In this document: in pieces, positions 25,197 to 33,750 of the stretch | Layout: every line of letters starts with the position of its first letter | How positions within the stretch are numbered: position 1 is the stretch's first letter | Assembly (NCBI RefSeq): GCF_030817595.1 | Contig: NZ_JAUSZN010000003.1 | Span: 1-42,500, forward strand | Origin: Neobacillus niacini | GTDB taxonomy: Bacteria; Bacillota; Bacilli; Bacillales; Cytobacillaceae | Length of the DNA: 42,500 bases | Direction of reading: 5' to 3' | Position numbers and translations under genes: made by a program | The notes under the pieces: generated by a model | Told to the model about the DNA's origin: nothing | Databases searched by the model: none | What the model saw: only the letters and a program-made list of their open reading frames with translations

Positions 25197-26576
25197 ATGA
25201 TAAAAAAAACCTTAAAGCAGATATCAGATATGATATCTGTCAAAAATGAGATTACCTCATTTGCCGATACAGAAATCACGGGTGTTTCAATCGATTCTAG
25301 AAAAATTGAAATGGGAAACTTGTTTATTCCTTTTAAAGGGGAAAACTCAGACGGTCATAAATTTGTAGAGGATTCTTTGAAAAAAGGAGCAGCCGCCGCA
25401 CTTTGGCAGAGCGATGTACCGAACCCACCCCTCCATTTACCGATTCTTATTGTTGAGGATTGCTTAGTCGCATTACAAGAATTGGCGAGAGAATATCGCA
25501 AACAGTTACAAGTCAAAGTAGTTGGAATTACAGGAAGTAATGGGAAAACCACGACAAAAGATATGACGTATTCCTTGCTATCCACTACTTATAAAGTTCA
25601 AAAAACAGAAGGGAATTATAATAACCATATTGGATTGCCTTTAACAGTCTTAGGTCTGGATGACGATACGGAGATTGCTGTTTTAGAAATGGGTATGAGC
25701 GGCAGGGGGGAAATTGAATTCCTTACAAAACTTGCTTCTCCGGACGCAGTTGTGATTACCAATATCGGTGAGTCTCATCTTCTTGACCTAGGATCAAGAG
25801 AAGGAATCGCCGAGGCAAAGCTAGAAATTTTACAAGGCCTTAAAGACGGTGGTTTGGCGGTGCTTCATGGTGATGAGCCCCTTCTAATGGAACGAATTAA
25901 TAAATATAAAGGAAATGTTAACCTGCAAACATTTGGTAGAACGGACAGAAATGACTTTTTTCCTACTGAAATTGTCCAGTTAGATCAAGGAAATATGTTT
26001 AAAATCAATAAGTCCTCAGAAAGTTTCGAACTTCCTGTATTGGGTACACATAATATATTAAATGCTCTTGCCGCGATGATCATTGCTCATTACTTTGATG
26101 TGCCATTTGAAAAAATGAATGAAGGTTTAACCCGCGTTAAGCTAACGAATATGCGGATGGAGCTAGTGGAAGGGAGTCATGGGGAAAAAATTATTAACGA
26201 CGCCTATAATGCCAGTCCAACCTCGATGATGGCTGCGATTGAACTAGTATCAAATCTAAAGGGATATGAGAATATCATCTTAGTCCTAGGTGACATGCTT
26301 GAATTAGGGCCTCAAGAAGAACAATATCATCTGCAAATCGGTGAGGGATTGAATCCAGATAAAATAAATTTGCTGTTTACCTTTGGAAAGTTATCGAAAC
26401 ATATGGCGGAAGGTGCACGAACCAGTCTAGGTAAAGAGAGAGTATTCTCCTTTACGGATAAAAATGAGTTGATTGAAGTGTTGAAGCAGCATGTAAACAA
26501 CCATACCTTAGTTCTGGTAAAGGCTTCAAGAGGAATGAAACTTGAGGAAATTGTGACCGCCTTACAACAAAAATAA
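25197..26576 (+). CDS. murF: UDP-N-acetylmuramoyl-tripeptide--D-alanyl-D-alanine ligase
   Basis: Adds the D-Ala-D-Ala made by Ddl to UDP-MurNAc-tripeptide, the last cytosolic step of peptidoglycan precursor synthesis. The 459 residues show the Mur ligase order: an N-terminal domain (VSIDSRKIEMGNLFIPFKG in part, 29-47), the P-loop GITGSNGKTTTK near 109-120, the central NNHIGLPLTVL, and the C-terminal INDAYNASPTSM near 339-350 with LGDMLELG. ATG 25197 is preceded by CTGGAGG. A longer frame from 25140 would start inside the hairpin. Confidence 0.97.
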   Translation: MIKKTLKQISDMISVKNEITSFADTEITGVSIDSRKIEMGNLFIPFKGENSDGHKFVEDSLKKGAAAALWQSDVPNPPLHLPILIVEDCLVALQELAREYRKQLQVKVVGITGSNGKTTTKDMTYSLLSTTYKVQKTEGNYNNHIGLPLTVLGLDDDTEIAVLEMGMSGRGEIEFLTKLASPDAVVITNIGESHLLDLGSREGIAEAKLEILQGLKDGGLAVLHGDEPLLMERINKYKGNVNLQTFGRTDRNDFFPTEIVQLDQGNMFKINKSSESFELPVLGTHNILNALAAMIIAHYFDVPFEKMNEGLTRVKLTNMRMELVEGSHGEKIINDAYNASPTSMMAAIELVSNLKGYENIILVLGDMLELGPQEEQYHLQIGEGLNPDKINLLFTFGKLSKHMAEGARTSLGKERVFSFTDKNELIEVLKQHVNNHTLVLVKASRGMKLEEIVTALQQK

Positions 26577-26671
26577 GCCAATAATTGTCCAAAAATAAGA
26601 CCGTATGCTAAATGCTGTTAATGGAACACTAAAATAAAATAATTCTTTCAAAGCAAAGTAGGTGGAGAGTC

Positions 26672-27361
26672 TTGATTGGCTGTTTATGTATTCATGGGTT
26701 TACAGGGGCACCATATGAAGTAGAGCCGCTTGCTGAGTATTTAACAAAGCATACGGACTGGATCTTCAGTGTACCTACTCTTCCTGGCCATGGCGAAAAT
26801 CTTTCACTAAAAGATATCCATTATCACCAATGGATAGAACATGCAGAGGCTGAATTAAAGAAATTAATTGATACCTGTGATCAGGTTTATGTAATTGGGT
26901 TTTCGATGGGCGGCATGATTGCAAGCCTTCTAGCTGCAAAATACCCTGTGGACAAGCTTGTACTACTTAGTGCAGCTGCTTACTATATAAACCCGAAACA
27001 GATGGCAAGTGAAATTAAATCGATGATTGGTGATTTATTCAAAGGAAACTTAAAAAACAATGAATTTTTTAAGCGCTACAAAAGAAAAATAAAAGCAACT
27101 CCCATAAAAGCGACTTTCCAATTTCGCAGACTTGTTTCCTACATCAAACCACTTCTCCCTCAAGTAGAAGTGCCAACACTAATTGCACAGGGGGAATGTG
27201 ACGGAATCGTCCCACCTAAAAGTGCTGAATACTTATACCGAACGATTAGTGCAAAAACAAAAAGGCTTACTTATATTAAGGATTCTAGCCATCATATTTG
27301 TCACTGTGAGGAAAAAGAGGCCCTATTTTCTCAGGTGTATGAATTTTTGATGGAGCGGTAA
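26672..27361 (+). CDS. Carboxylesterase / alpha/beta hydrolase
   Basis: A 229-residue alpha/beta hydrolase of the Est30/YvaK type, probably hydrolysing short-chain esters. The catalytic triad is visible: Ser78 in GFSMGG, Asp177 in GECDGIVPP and His207/208 in SSHHICH. The oxyanion-hole motif HGFTGAPYE is at 8-16. The start is TTG 26672, with GTGGAGAG upstream. It is monocistronic, between murF and cshA, with its own terminator. The natural substrate is unknown. Confidence 0.9.
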   Translation: MIGCLCIHGFTGAPYEVEPLAEYLTKHTDWIFSVPTLPGHGENLSLKDIHYHQWIEHAEAELKKLIDTCDQVYVIGFSMGGMIASLLAAKYPVDKLVLLSAAAYYINPKQMASEIKSMIGDLFKGNLKNNEFFKRYKRKIKATPIKATFQFRRLVSYIKPLLPQVEVPTLIAQGECDGIVPPKSAEYLYRTISAKTKRLTYIKDSSHHICHCEEKEALFSQVYEFLMER

Positions 27362-27457
27362 TGCTTGTATGGGAACTGTAAGTAAACCGCATTAATTGCA
27401 ATATACTAGTAATAATGTTATTATTATCAGCAACGTGTCTAAAGAACGATGAATAAA

Positions 27458-27490
27458 GGGCATACTCCTTGAAGGAGAATGTCTTTTTTT
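27458..27490 (+). terminator. Terminator after the esterase gene
   Basis: GGCATACTCCTT pairs with AAGGAGAATGTC apart from one mismatch and is followed by seven T. Confidence 0.85.
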
Positions 27491-27523
27491 GGTAAAATAT
27501 AGATGTTACCTACTTGCGGCATT

Positions 27524-27650
27524 TTGATGCGTGTCTAGCTGCAGCGCCTAGGGGCTCGACCGCTTCAGTCCAACGTTGAAGTCAATTGCGACTTCCTCGT
27601 CAGGCCCTACAACGCTTTTCGCCCCAGAGCGAGACGCTTTACGCATTTCT
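27524..27650. repeat. GC-rich structured intergenic repeat (dispersed Bacillaceae type)
   Basis: A ~125-base block begins GATGCGTGTCTAGCTGCAGC and ends near AGACGCTTTACGCATTTC. The ends are imperfectly complementary (GCGTGTCTAGC...GGGGC against GCCCC...GCGAGACGC), and an inner hairpin GAAGTC/GACTTC lies at 27578-27595. I recall the GTGTCTAGCTGCAGCGCC start from many intergenic copies in Bacillaceae. It lies after the esterase terminator and within 60 bases of cshA, so it may be part of the cshA 5' region. Confidence 0.65.
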
Positions 27651-27716
27651 GAGTATCGGGCGAAAATATTCAGCACAATAAAAATATTTTCACATAGATG
27701 AAGGAGAATGAAAACA

Positions 27717-29225
27717 TTGACAAAGTTTGAAGATTTAGGCCTAAGTCAGGCTACTTTAGAAGCTGTCCTCAAAATGGGTTTTGAGGAAGCTACACCAATT
27801 CAGTCAGAAACAATTCCAATGGGCTTAGCCGGTAAGGATTTGATTGGGCAGGCTCAAACAGGAACTGGTAAAACAGCTGCATTTGGTATTCCTTTGGTTG
27901 AAAAAATTGATGTAACGAAGGACGCAATTCAAGGAATCATTATCGCTCCTACTCGTGAGCTTGCCATTCAAGTTTCGGAAGAGCTTTATAAAATCGGTTC
28001 TGGTAAAAGAGTCCGCGTTTTATCCATTTACGGAGGACAGGACATCAGCCGCCAAATCCGTTCATTAAAGAAATTCCCACATATTATTGTAGGTACCCCT
28101 GGTCGTGTATTAGATCATATAAATAGAAAAACAATGCGCTTAGATACAGTTAATACTGTAATTCTTGACGAAGCAGATGAAATGTTAAATATGGGATTCA
28201 TTGAAGATATTGAAACGATTCTTGCTTCTACACCGTCAGAGCGCCAAACCTTACTTTTCTCAGCAACAATGCCAGCACCGATTCAAAGAATGGCAGAAAA
28301 GTTCATGAAAGACCCTCAAATTGTCCGTGTTAAAATGAAAGAAATGACAGTTCCAGCGATTGAGCAATTTTATCTGGAAGTTATGGAAAAGAATAAATTT
28401 GATGTCTTAACAAGACTTCTTGATATTCAATCACCAGAGTTAGCGATTATCTTTGGCCGTACGAAACGTCGTGTTGATGAATTATCTGAAGCATTAACCT
28501 TAAGAGGTTATACAGCAGAAGGGATTCACGGAGATTTAACGCAGGCGAAACGTATGCAAGTCCTTCGTAAATTTAAAGAAGGGACAATTGATGTATTGGT
28601 GGCAACTGACGTGGCAGCAAGGGGTCTAGATATCTCAGGCGTAACCCATGTTTATAACTTTGATATTCCGCAGGATCCAGAAAGCTATGTACACCGTATT
28701 GGTCGTACAGGACGTGCGGGTAAATCTGGTATGGCACTGACATTCATCACACCGCGTGAAAAGTCTTACCTATCAGTGTTGGAAAGAACAACGAAGCGTA
28801 AGATGGAAAGAATGACTGCTCCTACACTTGATGAAGCGTTAGAAGGTCAACAACGAGCAGTAGTTGATAAGATTGTACAAACAATTGAAGGAAATAATCT
28901 TCAATATTATAAAAGAGCGGCAAACGAGTTACTTGAAGAAAATGATGCTTCAACTGTCATTGCGGCTGTTTTGAAAATGTTAACAAAAGAACCAGATACA
29001 ACTCCTGTGAAGTTAACAGAAGAAGCACCAATGCATTCTAAGAGGGACAGAAAGCCGCAAGACCGTGACCGTAGAAGAAGAGACGATAACAGAAGCTATA
29101 ATTCTACACGCGGCGGGGAACGCAGCGGCAGCGGTGATCGTGATCGTAAAAAAGCCCCTGGAAAGCCAAGAACAGGTGAAAAACGCACATCAGGTAAATC
29201 CAAACCAAGAAGCTTTAACCGATAA
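27717..29225 (+). CDS. cshA: DEAD-box ATP-dependent RNA helicase CshA
   Basis: RNA helicase of the degradosome and of cold adaptation and ribosome assembly. In 502 residues: Q motif (GFEEATPIQ, 21-29), motif I AQTGTGKT (46-53), DEAD near 150, SAT near 182, then the second RecA domain with [11 protein letters not shown] basic, Arg/Gly/Ser-rich tail follows (last ~60 residues, [15 protein letters not shown] type) for RNA binding. I choose TTG 27717: AAGGAG at 27701-27706 is 10 bases upstream, whereas ATG 27708 is one base from it, and [10 protein letters not shown] matches the usual MT-x-F start. The same position upstream of ydbS-ydbT is seen in B. subtilis (ydbR). Confidence 0.96.
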   Translation: MTKFEDLGLSQATLEAVLKMGFEEATPIQSETIPMGLAGKDLIGQAQTGTGKTAAFGIPLVEKIDVTKDAIQGIIIAPTRELAIQVSEELYKIGSGKRVRVLSIYGGQDISRQIRSLKKFPHIIVGTPGRVLDHINRKTMRLDTVNTVILDEADEMLNMGFIEDIETILASTPSERQTLLFSATMPAPIQRMAEKFMKDPQIVRVKMKEMTVPAIEQFYLEVMEKNKFDVLTRLLDIQSPELAIIFGRTKRRVDELSEALTLRGYTAEGIHGDLTQAKRMQVLRKFKEGTIDVLVATDVAARGLDISGVTHVYNFDIPQDPESYVHRIGRTGRAGKSGMALTFITPREKSYLSVLERTTKRKMERMTAPTLDEALEGQQRAVVDKIVQTIEGNNLQYYKRAANELLEENDASTVIAAVLKMLTKEPDTTPVKLTEEAPMHSKRDRKPQDRDRRRRDDNRSYNSTRGGERSGSGDRDRKKAPGKPRTGEKRTSGKSKPRSFNR

Positions 29226-29234
29226 TAATGATGA

Positions 29235-29272
29235 AAGAGAGCATGGGCATAATGTCCAATGCTCTCTTTTTT
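29235..29272 (+). terminator. Terminator after cshA
   Basis: AGAGAGCAT pairs with ATGCTCTCT (one bulge) with an inner GGGCAT/ATGTCC stem, followed by TTTTTTA. A 52-bp repeat array begins 8 bases later. Confidence 0.88.
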
Positions 29273-29280
29273 ATCTCTTG

Positions 29281-29510
29281 ATTCGGACAGGGGACGGCAA
29301 AGTTGGCTGGTCTCAGTCTGAATGGGCGGTGGATTCGGACAGGGGACGGCGAAATTGAGCTGGTTTCAGTCTGAATGAACAGTGGATTCGGGCAGGGGAC
29401 GGCAAAAAAGCGGTGGACCTGTCAGAAGGAGCAGTGAATTCGGACAAGGGAGAGCAAAAAAGCGGTGGTCCTGTCAGAAGGAGCGGTGGATTCGGACGAG
29501 AGTCCATTTC
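29281..29510 (+). repeat. Tandem 52-bp hairpin repeat array (family 2)
   Basis: ATTCGG starts recur at 29281, 29333, 29386, 29438 and 29490, giving periods of 52, 53, 52 and 52 bases. Each full unit begins ATTCGGACAGG-like and ends CTGAAT (first two units) or CCTGTCAGAA (next two), complementary to its own start with one mismatch. The centre is ACGGCAAAAAAGCGGT-like. The last unit is truncated. No frame through it is convincing as a gene. The remaining bases to 29616 show nothing else. Confidence 0.88.
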
Positions 29511-29629
29511 ACTTTCTTTAAAACTTTGTTGATTGGAGCAGCGAATGCAACAGACAAGTTTAACAGACCCTCTATTTTATTGTGTATATTGGGAACAGTA
29601 ATGGTAACAGCTAGTTAGGAGTGATGAAG

Positions 29630-30592
29630 ATGATCGTTAAACTTGGGTATGTTGCCATGAGCGTTGAGCTTCAGAACGCCTCACCCTCCCAAACCATGAC
29701 GTTTGCACAATTCAGCAAAATAAAAGACCGTGATGCCGCAATCCGTAAGCTGGAGCGAATTGCAGAGTCAAATATAGATCATTGCCTGCGGTTATTAAAA
29801 CACAATGTTGGAAATCAAATTCATTTCTTTCGGCTAAGCTCCCGTTTAATCCCGCTCGCTAATCATGAGGAGCTGTTGGACTGGGATTATATGAGACCCC
29901 TGAAGGAATCTTTAAGAAGAATGGCTGACTATCTTAAGGAGCATCCTATGCGGATAGATTTTCACCCTGACCATTTTGTTGTGCTTAATACACCTAACAA
30001 AGAGATACTCTCAAACGCACTAAAGACACTTGTCATGCATAAGAAGCTGCTTAAAGGCATGGATATTGATACGGAACATCGCTGTGTTCTTCATGTAGGC
30101 GGCGGCTATGAGGATAAGGAAATGGCGCTTGAACAGTTTATACATAACTGGGCATTCATCCAGCCAGCCATTCAAAAAATGATTATGCTCGAAAATGATG
30201 ACACAACCTTCACAGTGAAAGAAACGCTGTATCTTTGTGAAAAGTTGGGAATACCAATGATATTTGATTATCACCATCATTTGGCTAATCACGAAGAAGT
30301 GGAGTGGGAGCAGGACTGGGAGCGTATTGTCACCACCTGGAAGACATCTCCCCTTCCAGTTAAAATGCACATATCAAGTCCCCGTTCAGATAAGGAATTT
30401 AGGGCACATGCTGATTTTGTTGATCCAGAAATGTTTTTAACATTCCTAAATACCATAAAAGGAACAGTGCCAGAGATACATTGCATGATAGAAGCTAAAC
30501 AAAAGGATGCAGCTCTTTTTCAACTAATGGATAATCTGAGAAACCGAAAGGGAATTAAGGTAATAGACCAATCAAGCTTTGTTGTTGAATAA
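29630..30592 (+). CDS. uvsE: UV DNA damage endonuclease
   Basis: Nicks DNA 5' of UV photoproducts and other lesions, starting alternative excision repair. The 320 residues match the UvsE/UVDE TIM barrel: KLGYVAMSVEL at the N-terminus, HFFRLSSRLIPL near 65-76, RIDFHPDHFVVL near 105-116, HVGGGYEDKE near 148-157, LENDD near 180-184 and IFDYHHH near 205-211. These His, Asp and Glu residues bind the metal ions. ATG 29630 has AGGAG 8 bases upstream; ATG 29624 is too close. Its place between cshA and ydbS differs from B. subtilis, so the gene has been inserted here. Spores benefit from such repair. Confidence 0.93.
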   Translation: MIVKLGYVAMSVELQNASPSQTMTFAQFSKIKDRDAAIRKLERIAESNIDHCLRLLKHNVGNQIHFFRLSSRLIPLANHEELLDWDYMRPLKESLRRMADYLKEHPMRIDFHPDHFVVLNTPNKEILSNALKTLVMHKKLLKGMDIDTEHRCVLHVGGGYEDKEMALEQFIHNWAFIQPAIQKMIMLENDDTTFTVKETLYLCEKLGIPMIFDYHHHLANHEEVEWEQDWERIVTTWKTSPLPVKMHISSPRSDKEFRAHADFVDPEMFLTFLNTIKGTVPEIHCMIEAKQKDAALFQLMDNLRNRKGIKVIDQSSFVVE

Positions 30593-30658
30593 CAATGATG
30601 TTTCCTTGTCAATTCCCGTGTATACTTAATAGAAGGCATGGTGAAGTGGAGGGGAACT

Positions 30659-31138
30659 ATGATACTGGAGCCGCAAAAACGAATATCGATAAAGGCATTA
30701 ACCGTATGGAGAATTTCGAGTGTGATAAAAATTTTAATCAGCTGGATCTTAGCCGGTGTTGCTATCTTTTTATTACATATCTTTAATGGCCCATTTTGGA
30801 TATCACTTTTATTAATAGCAATTGAACTTATTTCTACGTATTTTATGATTTTTTTATTACCGTCACTAAGATGGCGACGCTTCCGATATGATGTTAGAGA
30901 AGAGGAAATTGAACTACAGGAAGGAATCTTTATTGTGAAGCGGACATTGATTCCGATGATTCGGGTACAGCATGTAGATACCGTTCAAGGACCAATTTTA
31001 CGCAAATATCAGTTAGCGTCTGTCATTATTAATACCGCTGCAACAGCTCATGAAATTCCTGCATTAGAAGAGAGTGAAGCGGAAGAATTAAGGCGCCTTA
31101 TTTCTAATCTAGCAAAGGTGGCGGATGAAGATGTCTGA
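30659..31138 (+). CDS. ydbS: YdbS-type membrane protein with bacterial PH domain
   Basis: A 159-residue membrane protein with two hydrophobic helices (about 22-44 and 50-70) followed by one bPH2/YdbS domain (about 75-150; EEEIELQEGIFIVKRTLIPMIRVQHVDT in part). The pair YdbS-YdbT has been implicated in resistance to the bacteriocin-like amylocyclicin and is widespread in bacilli; the mechanism is not known to me. ATG 30659 has GGAGGGG just upstream, and the earlier ATG 30638 has no ribosome binding site. It overlaps ydbT by 8 bases, so translation is coupled. Confidence 0.9.
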   Translation: MILEPQKRISIKALTVWRISSVIKILISWILAGVAIFLLHIFNGPFWISLLLIAIELISTYFMIFLLPSLRWRRFRYDVREEEIELQEGIFIVKRTLIPMIRVQHVDTVQGPILRKYQLASVIINTAATAHEIPALEESEAEELRRLISNLAKVADEDV

Positions 31139-32567
31139 ACCGAAAAGACTTCATCCTATTGTAATCGTATTAACGATCGGCAAACGAATAAAGGATCTTA
31201 TTTTTTCATTTATCGCCCTGCTTTTTATCTGGAATAAAGGAGATGGCGGCAAGCTGCTGCTTTTTGCAGCTTCGGCTATTGCGATTATAGGAATTATTCT
31301 GACCAGTATCCTTTCGTGGCTTCGCTATACCTATCGATTAGAGGAGAATGAACTGAGGATAGAATATGGCGTTTTTGTCCGAAAGAAGAGGTATATACCC
31401 TTGGAACGTATCCAAAGTCTTGATATTTCAGAAGGACTCTTTCAGCGCTTATGCGGTATGGTAAAAGTTCAAATTGAAACAGCTGGCGGAAGTGGGAATG
31501 ACGAAGCAGAAGCAGTTCTATCGGCCATCTCCAAAGAAGAGGCACGCTATATACAGGAATATGTTGCGGGTGCTAAAAATTCTTCTGAAACAAATGTTTA
31601 CGAAGAGCCTAGTCAGATCGTTTATAAAATTACACCCTCACAGTTACTTTTACTTTCACTTACTTCCGGAGGAGTAGGAGTTGTCATATCAGCCGTATTG
31701 GCATTTTTGTCTCAGTTGGATGACTTTATTCCCTATGAAAAGGTATTTCGAGGAGTTGAACAATGGGTAGTCAGCAATCTGATTTTGATTGCCCTTCTCA
31801 TTTTTGCCGGACTTATACTTGCTTGGATTCTTGCTCTATTTGGAACAATGTTGAAATACGCCAATTTCAATGTTACGAAAACAGAACATGATTTAGTTAT
31901 TTCTCAAGGTCTATTAGAAAAAAGACAAATGACGATCCCGATAACACGAATTCAAGCAATAAGGATTAATGAAAATATCGTCCGGCAATGGCTTGGTTAC
32001 GGGTCCGTCAGCGTTGAAAGTGCTGGTGGTTCAGCGAGTAATAAGGAAGGGTCGAAGGTTTTGCTTCTTCCACTTGTCAAGCTGAAGGATATTGAACATA
32101 TTTTAGGACCTTATTTGACCGAATATCAATTCACCTCAAGTTTTACCTCCGTTCCTAAAAAGGCTATGAACCGTTATATTTTTAGAAGCTGGTATATTGT
32201 GGTTCCGCTCGTTATGGTTTCGATTGTTTTCTTCAAGGTTTGGGGCCTTCTTTCGTTGATTATTCTTGCTCTAGTAACATTTTGGGGAGTATTAAAATAT
32301 AAGGACGCCGGCTGGAGTTTGGATGACCATCAATTGAGTCTTCGTTACCGATCAATGGTACGGACTACCGTGTTTATTAAGAAAAACAAAATTCAAAGCC
32401 TAGAAATGAGAGAAAGTTATTTTCAAAGAAGAAAAGATCTAGCTACACTAGAGGCTTTTGTGAAAGTGGGTTTTGGCGGTGCTGGAGGCCGTGTAATCGA
32501 TATGGACCGAATGGATGTGAGAAAGGTCTACACCTGGTTTTCGAGGGAAGCCGAAAAAAGGGTTTGA
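31131..32567 (+). CDS. ydbT: YdbT-type membrane protein with repeated PH domains
   Basis: A 478-residue protein with repeated modules of membrane helices plus a bPH2 domain. The PH-domain signature recurs three times: RKKRYIPLERIQSLDI near 85-100, KRQMTIPITRIQAIRI near 265-280 and a weaker KKNKIQSLEMRE near 418-429. Glycine-rich VQIETAGGSG and VSVESAGGSA follow the first two. ATG 31131 is favoured over 31125, since AAAGGTGG is then 9 bases upstream. It is the partner of ydbS, as in B. subtilis. The convergent rhomboid gene shares its terminator. Confidence 0.9.
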   Translation: MSEPKRLHPIVIVLTIGKRIKDLIFSFIALLFIWNKGDGGKLLLFAASAIAIIGIILTSILSWLRYTYRLEENELRIEYGVFVRKKRYIPLERIQSLDISEGLFQRLCGMVKVQIETAGGSGNDEAEAVLSAISKEEARYIQEYVAGAKNSSETNVYEEPSQIVYKITPSQLLLLSLTSGGVGVVISAVLAFLSQLDDFIPYEKVFRGVEQWVVSNLILIALLIFAGLILAWILALFGTMLKYANFNVTKTEHDLVISQGLLEKRQMTIPITRIQAIRINENIVRQWLGYGSVSVESAGGSASNKEGSKVLLLPLVKLKDIEHILGPYLTEYQFTSSFTSVPKKAMNRYIFRSWYIVVPLVMVSIVFFKVWGLLSLIILALVTFWGVLKYKDAGWSLDDHQLSLRYRSMVRTTVFIKKNKIQSLEMRESYFQRRKDLATLEAFVKVGFGGAGGRVIDMDRMDVRKVYTWFSREAEKRV

Positions 32568-32594
32568 ACCAAATATGGCTCAACCCCTTTTTTT
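32554..32594. terminator. Bidirectional terminator between ydbT and the rhomboid gene
   Basis: AAAAAAGGGTTTGAACC pairs with GGCTCAACCCCTTTTTTT, giving a T run on either strand. Confidence 0.88.
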
Positions 32595-33173
32595 AGTATA
32601 AAAAATAGCTCCTAGTAAAAAACCGCCTGCTAACCCGAATATATGTGCCGTAATATTAATATTCGGCTGCAAAAAGGTCATGAACAAGCTAAGAACACAA
32701 ATAATAAGGATGATTTGCGAGTTTTGCTGGGAGAGCATATGCTTACGGAAGAGAATGATGCTAATATAATAACCGAATAATCCAAAGATCGCTCCGCTTG
32801 ACCCAACGTGTACATAGGTTAATGGTTCAAGCATCAGTGTAGCCACATTAGCTAGGATGCCTGAAACAAGATAGACCAATACGAATTTACCTTTACCTAG
32901 CAGTCTTTCAAGTGCTGGCCCAAAAAGGACTAGTGAGAAGCTGTTGAATAACGCATGAGTAAAACCACCATGCATAAAGATAGGGGTTACCAGCCTCCAA
33001 TATTCCCCTTCCCTAATATAGAGGTTTACTCCCGAAAAAGTGGCCTTAAACCAAAAGTTTGGAAAGATAGGTAAAGTCGTAAAAATATATAATAGGAAGT
33101 GGATGGCAATAATAGTAGAAATAACTGGATAAAAGCGGATAAATTCGCGAAAACTCTCTGTTCTCGTAAACAT
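32580..33173 (-). CDS. Rhomboid-family intramembrane serine protease (YdcA type)
   Basis: A 197-residue six-helix membrane protein. The catalytic Ser126 lies in GSSGAIFG (124-131) and the partner His177 in HIFGLAGG, the Ser-His dyad of rhomboid proteases. HGGFTHALFNSFSL (68-81) forms the N-side of the active site. It is encoded opposite to its neighbours ydbT and acpS, matching the position of B. subtilis ydcA. A plausible GGAGG-type ribosome binding site precedes ATG 33173. The substrate is unknown. Confidence 0.92.
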   Translation of the reverse strand: MFTRTESFREFIRFYPVISTIIAIHFLLYIFTTLPIFPNFWFKATFSGVNLYIREGEYWRLVTPIFMHGGFTHALFNSFSLVLFGPALERLLGKGKFVLVYLVSGILANVATLMLEPLTYVHVGSSGAIFGLFGYYISIILFRKHMLSQQNSQIILIICVLSLFMTFLQPNINITAHIFGLAGGFLLGAIFYTKKRG

Positions 33174-33271
33174 AATAACCTCCTAAATGGACTTACTTAT
33201 ATAATAGACTGAATTGATATCCTGTTGTACTATTATGCATATTTTAACTTAATTAGAAGGGGTACCTGCGA

Positions 33272-33622
33272 ATGATTAAAGGGATTGGTATTGATATTAT
33301 TGAACTTTCAAGGATTGAAGATATAGTCACTAGACAAAGGAAATTGATTGACCGCATACTGACTGATAATGAAAAACAAACTTTTGAACAGCTGCCGGAC
33401 CGTAGAAAGATTGAATTTTTAGCAGGAAGGTTTGCGGCGAAAGAAGCCTATTCAAAGGCTGCTGGCACGGGTATAGGGAAAGAACTGTCGTTTTTAGATA
33501 TTGAAATCCAGACAGATTCATTAGGAAAGCCCTATATAGTAAGACCCGAAACGAATGGATTTCTTTCTATTTCACATAGCAGAGATTATGCTGTTGCACA
33601 GGTAATTATCGAGGAAAAGTAG
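33272..33622 (+). CDS. acpS: Holo-[acyl-carrier-protein] synthase
   Basis: Transfers 4'-phosphopantetheine from CoA to ACP to activate fatty acid synthesis. The 116 residues include [12 protein letters not shown] (4-15) with the metal-binding Asp8, and [15 protein letters not shown] (49-63) with the conserved Glu; the [11 protein letters not shown] ending also fits. AAGGGG precedes the ATG. It is followed by ydcC and alr as in B. subtilis. Confidence 0.95.
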   Translation: MIKGIGIDIIELSRIEDIVTRQRKLIDRILTDNEKQTFEQLPDRRKIEFLAGRFAAKEAYSKAAGTGIGKELSFLDIEIQTDSLGKPYIVRPETNGFLSISHSRDYAVAQVIIEEK

Positions 33623-33750
33623 AAAAAATGATCACAACGGACAAACCTTTAACATATTCCAAAAGGTTGTCTCATATATTCATAGGGAAATGGGAGAGAC
33701 AAGTCTTCTTTAAATTCATATGAAAATGAGACAAGAAGGGGTTGAAGGAA

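Noticed and set aside
29065..29618. Overlapping frames through the cshA tail and the 52-bp array
   Set aside because: They are shadows of the Arg/Gly-rich helicase tail or reads through tandem non-coding units.
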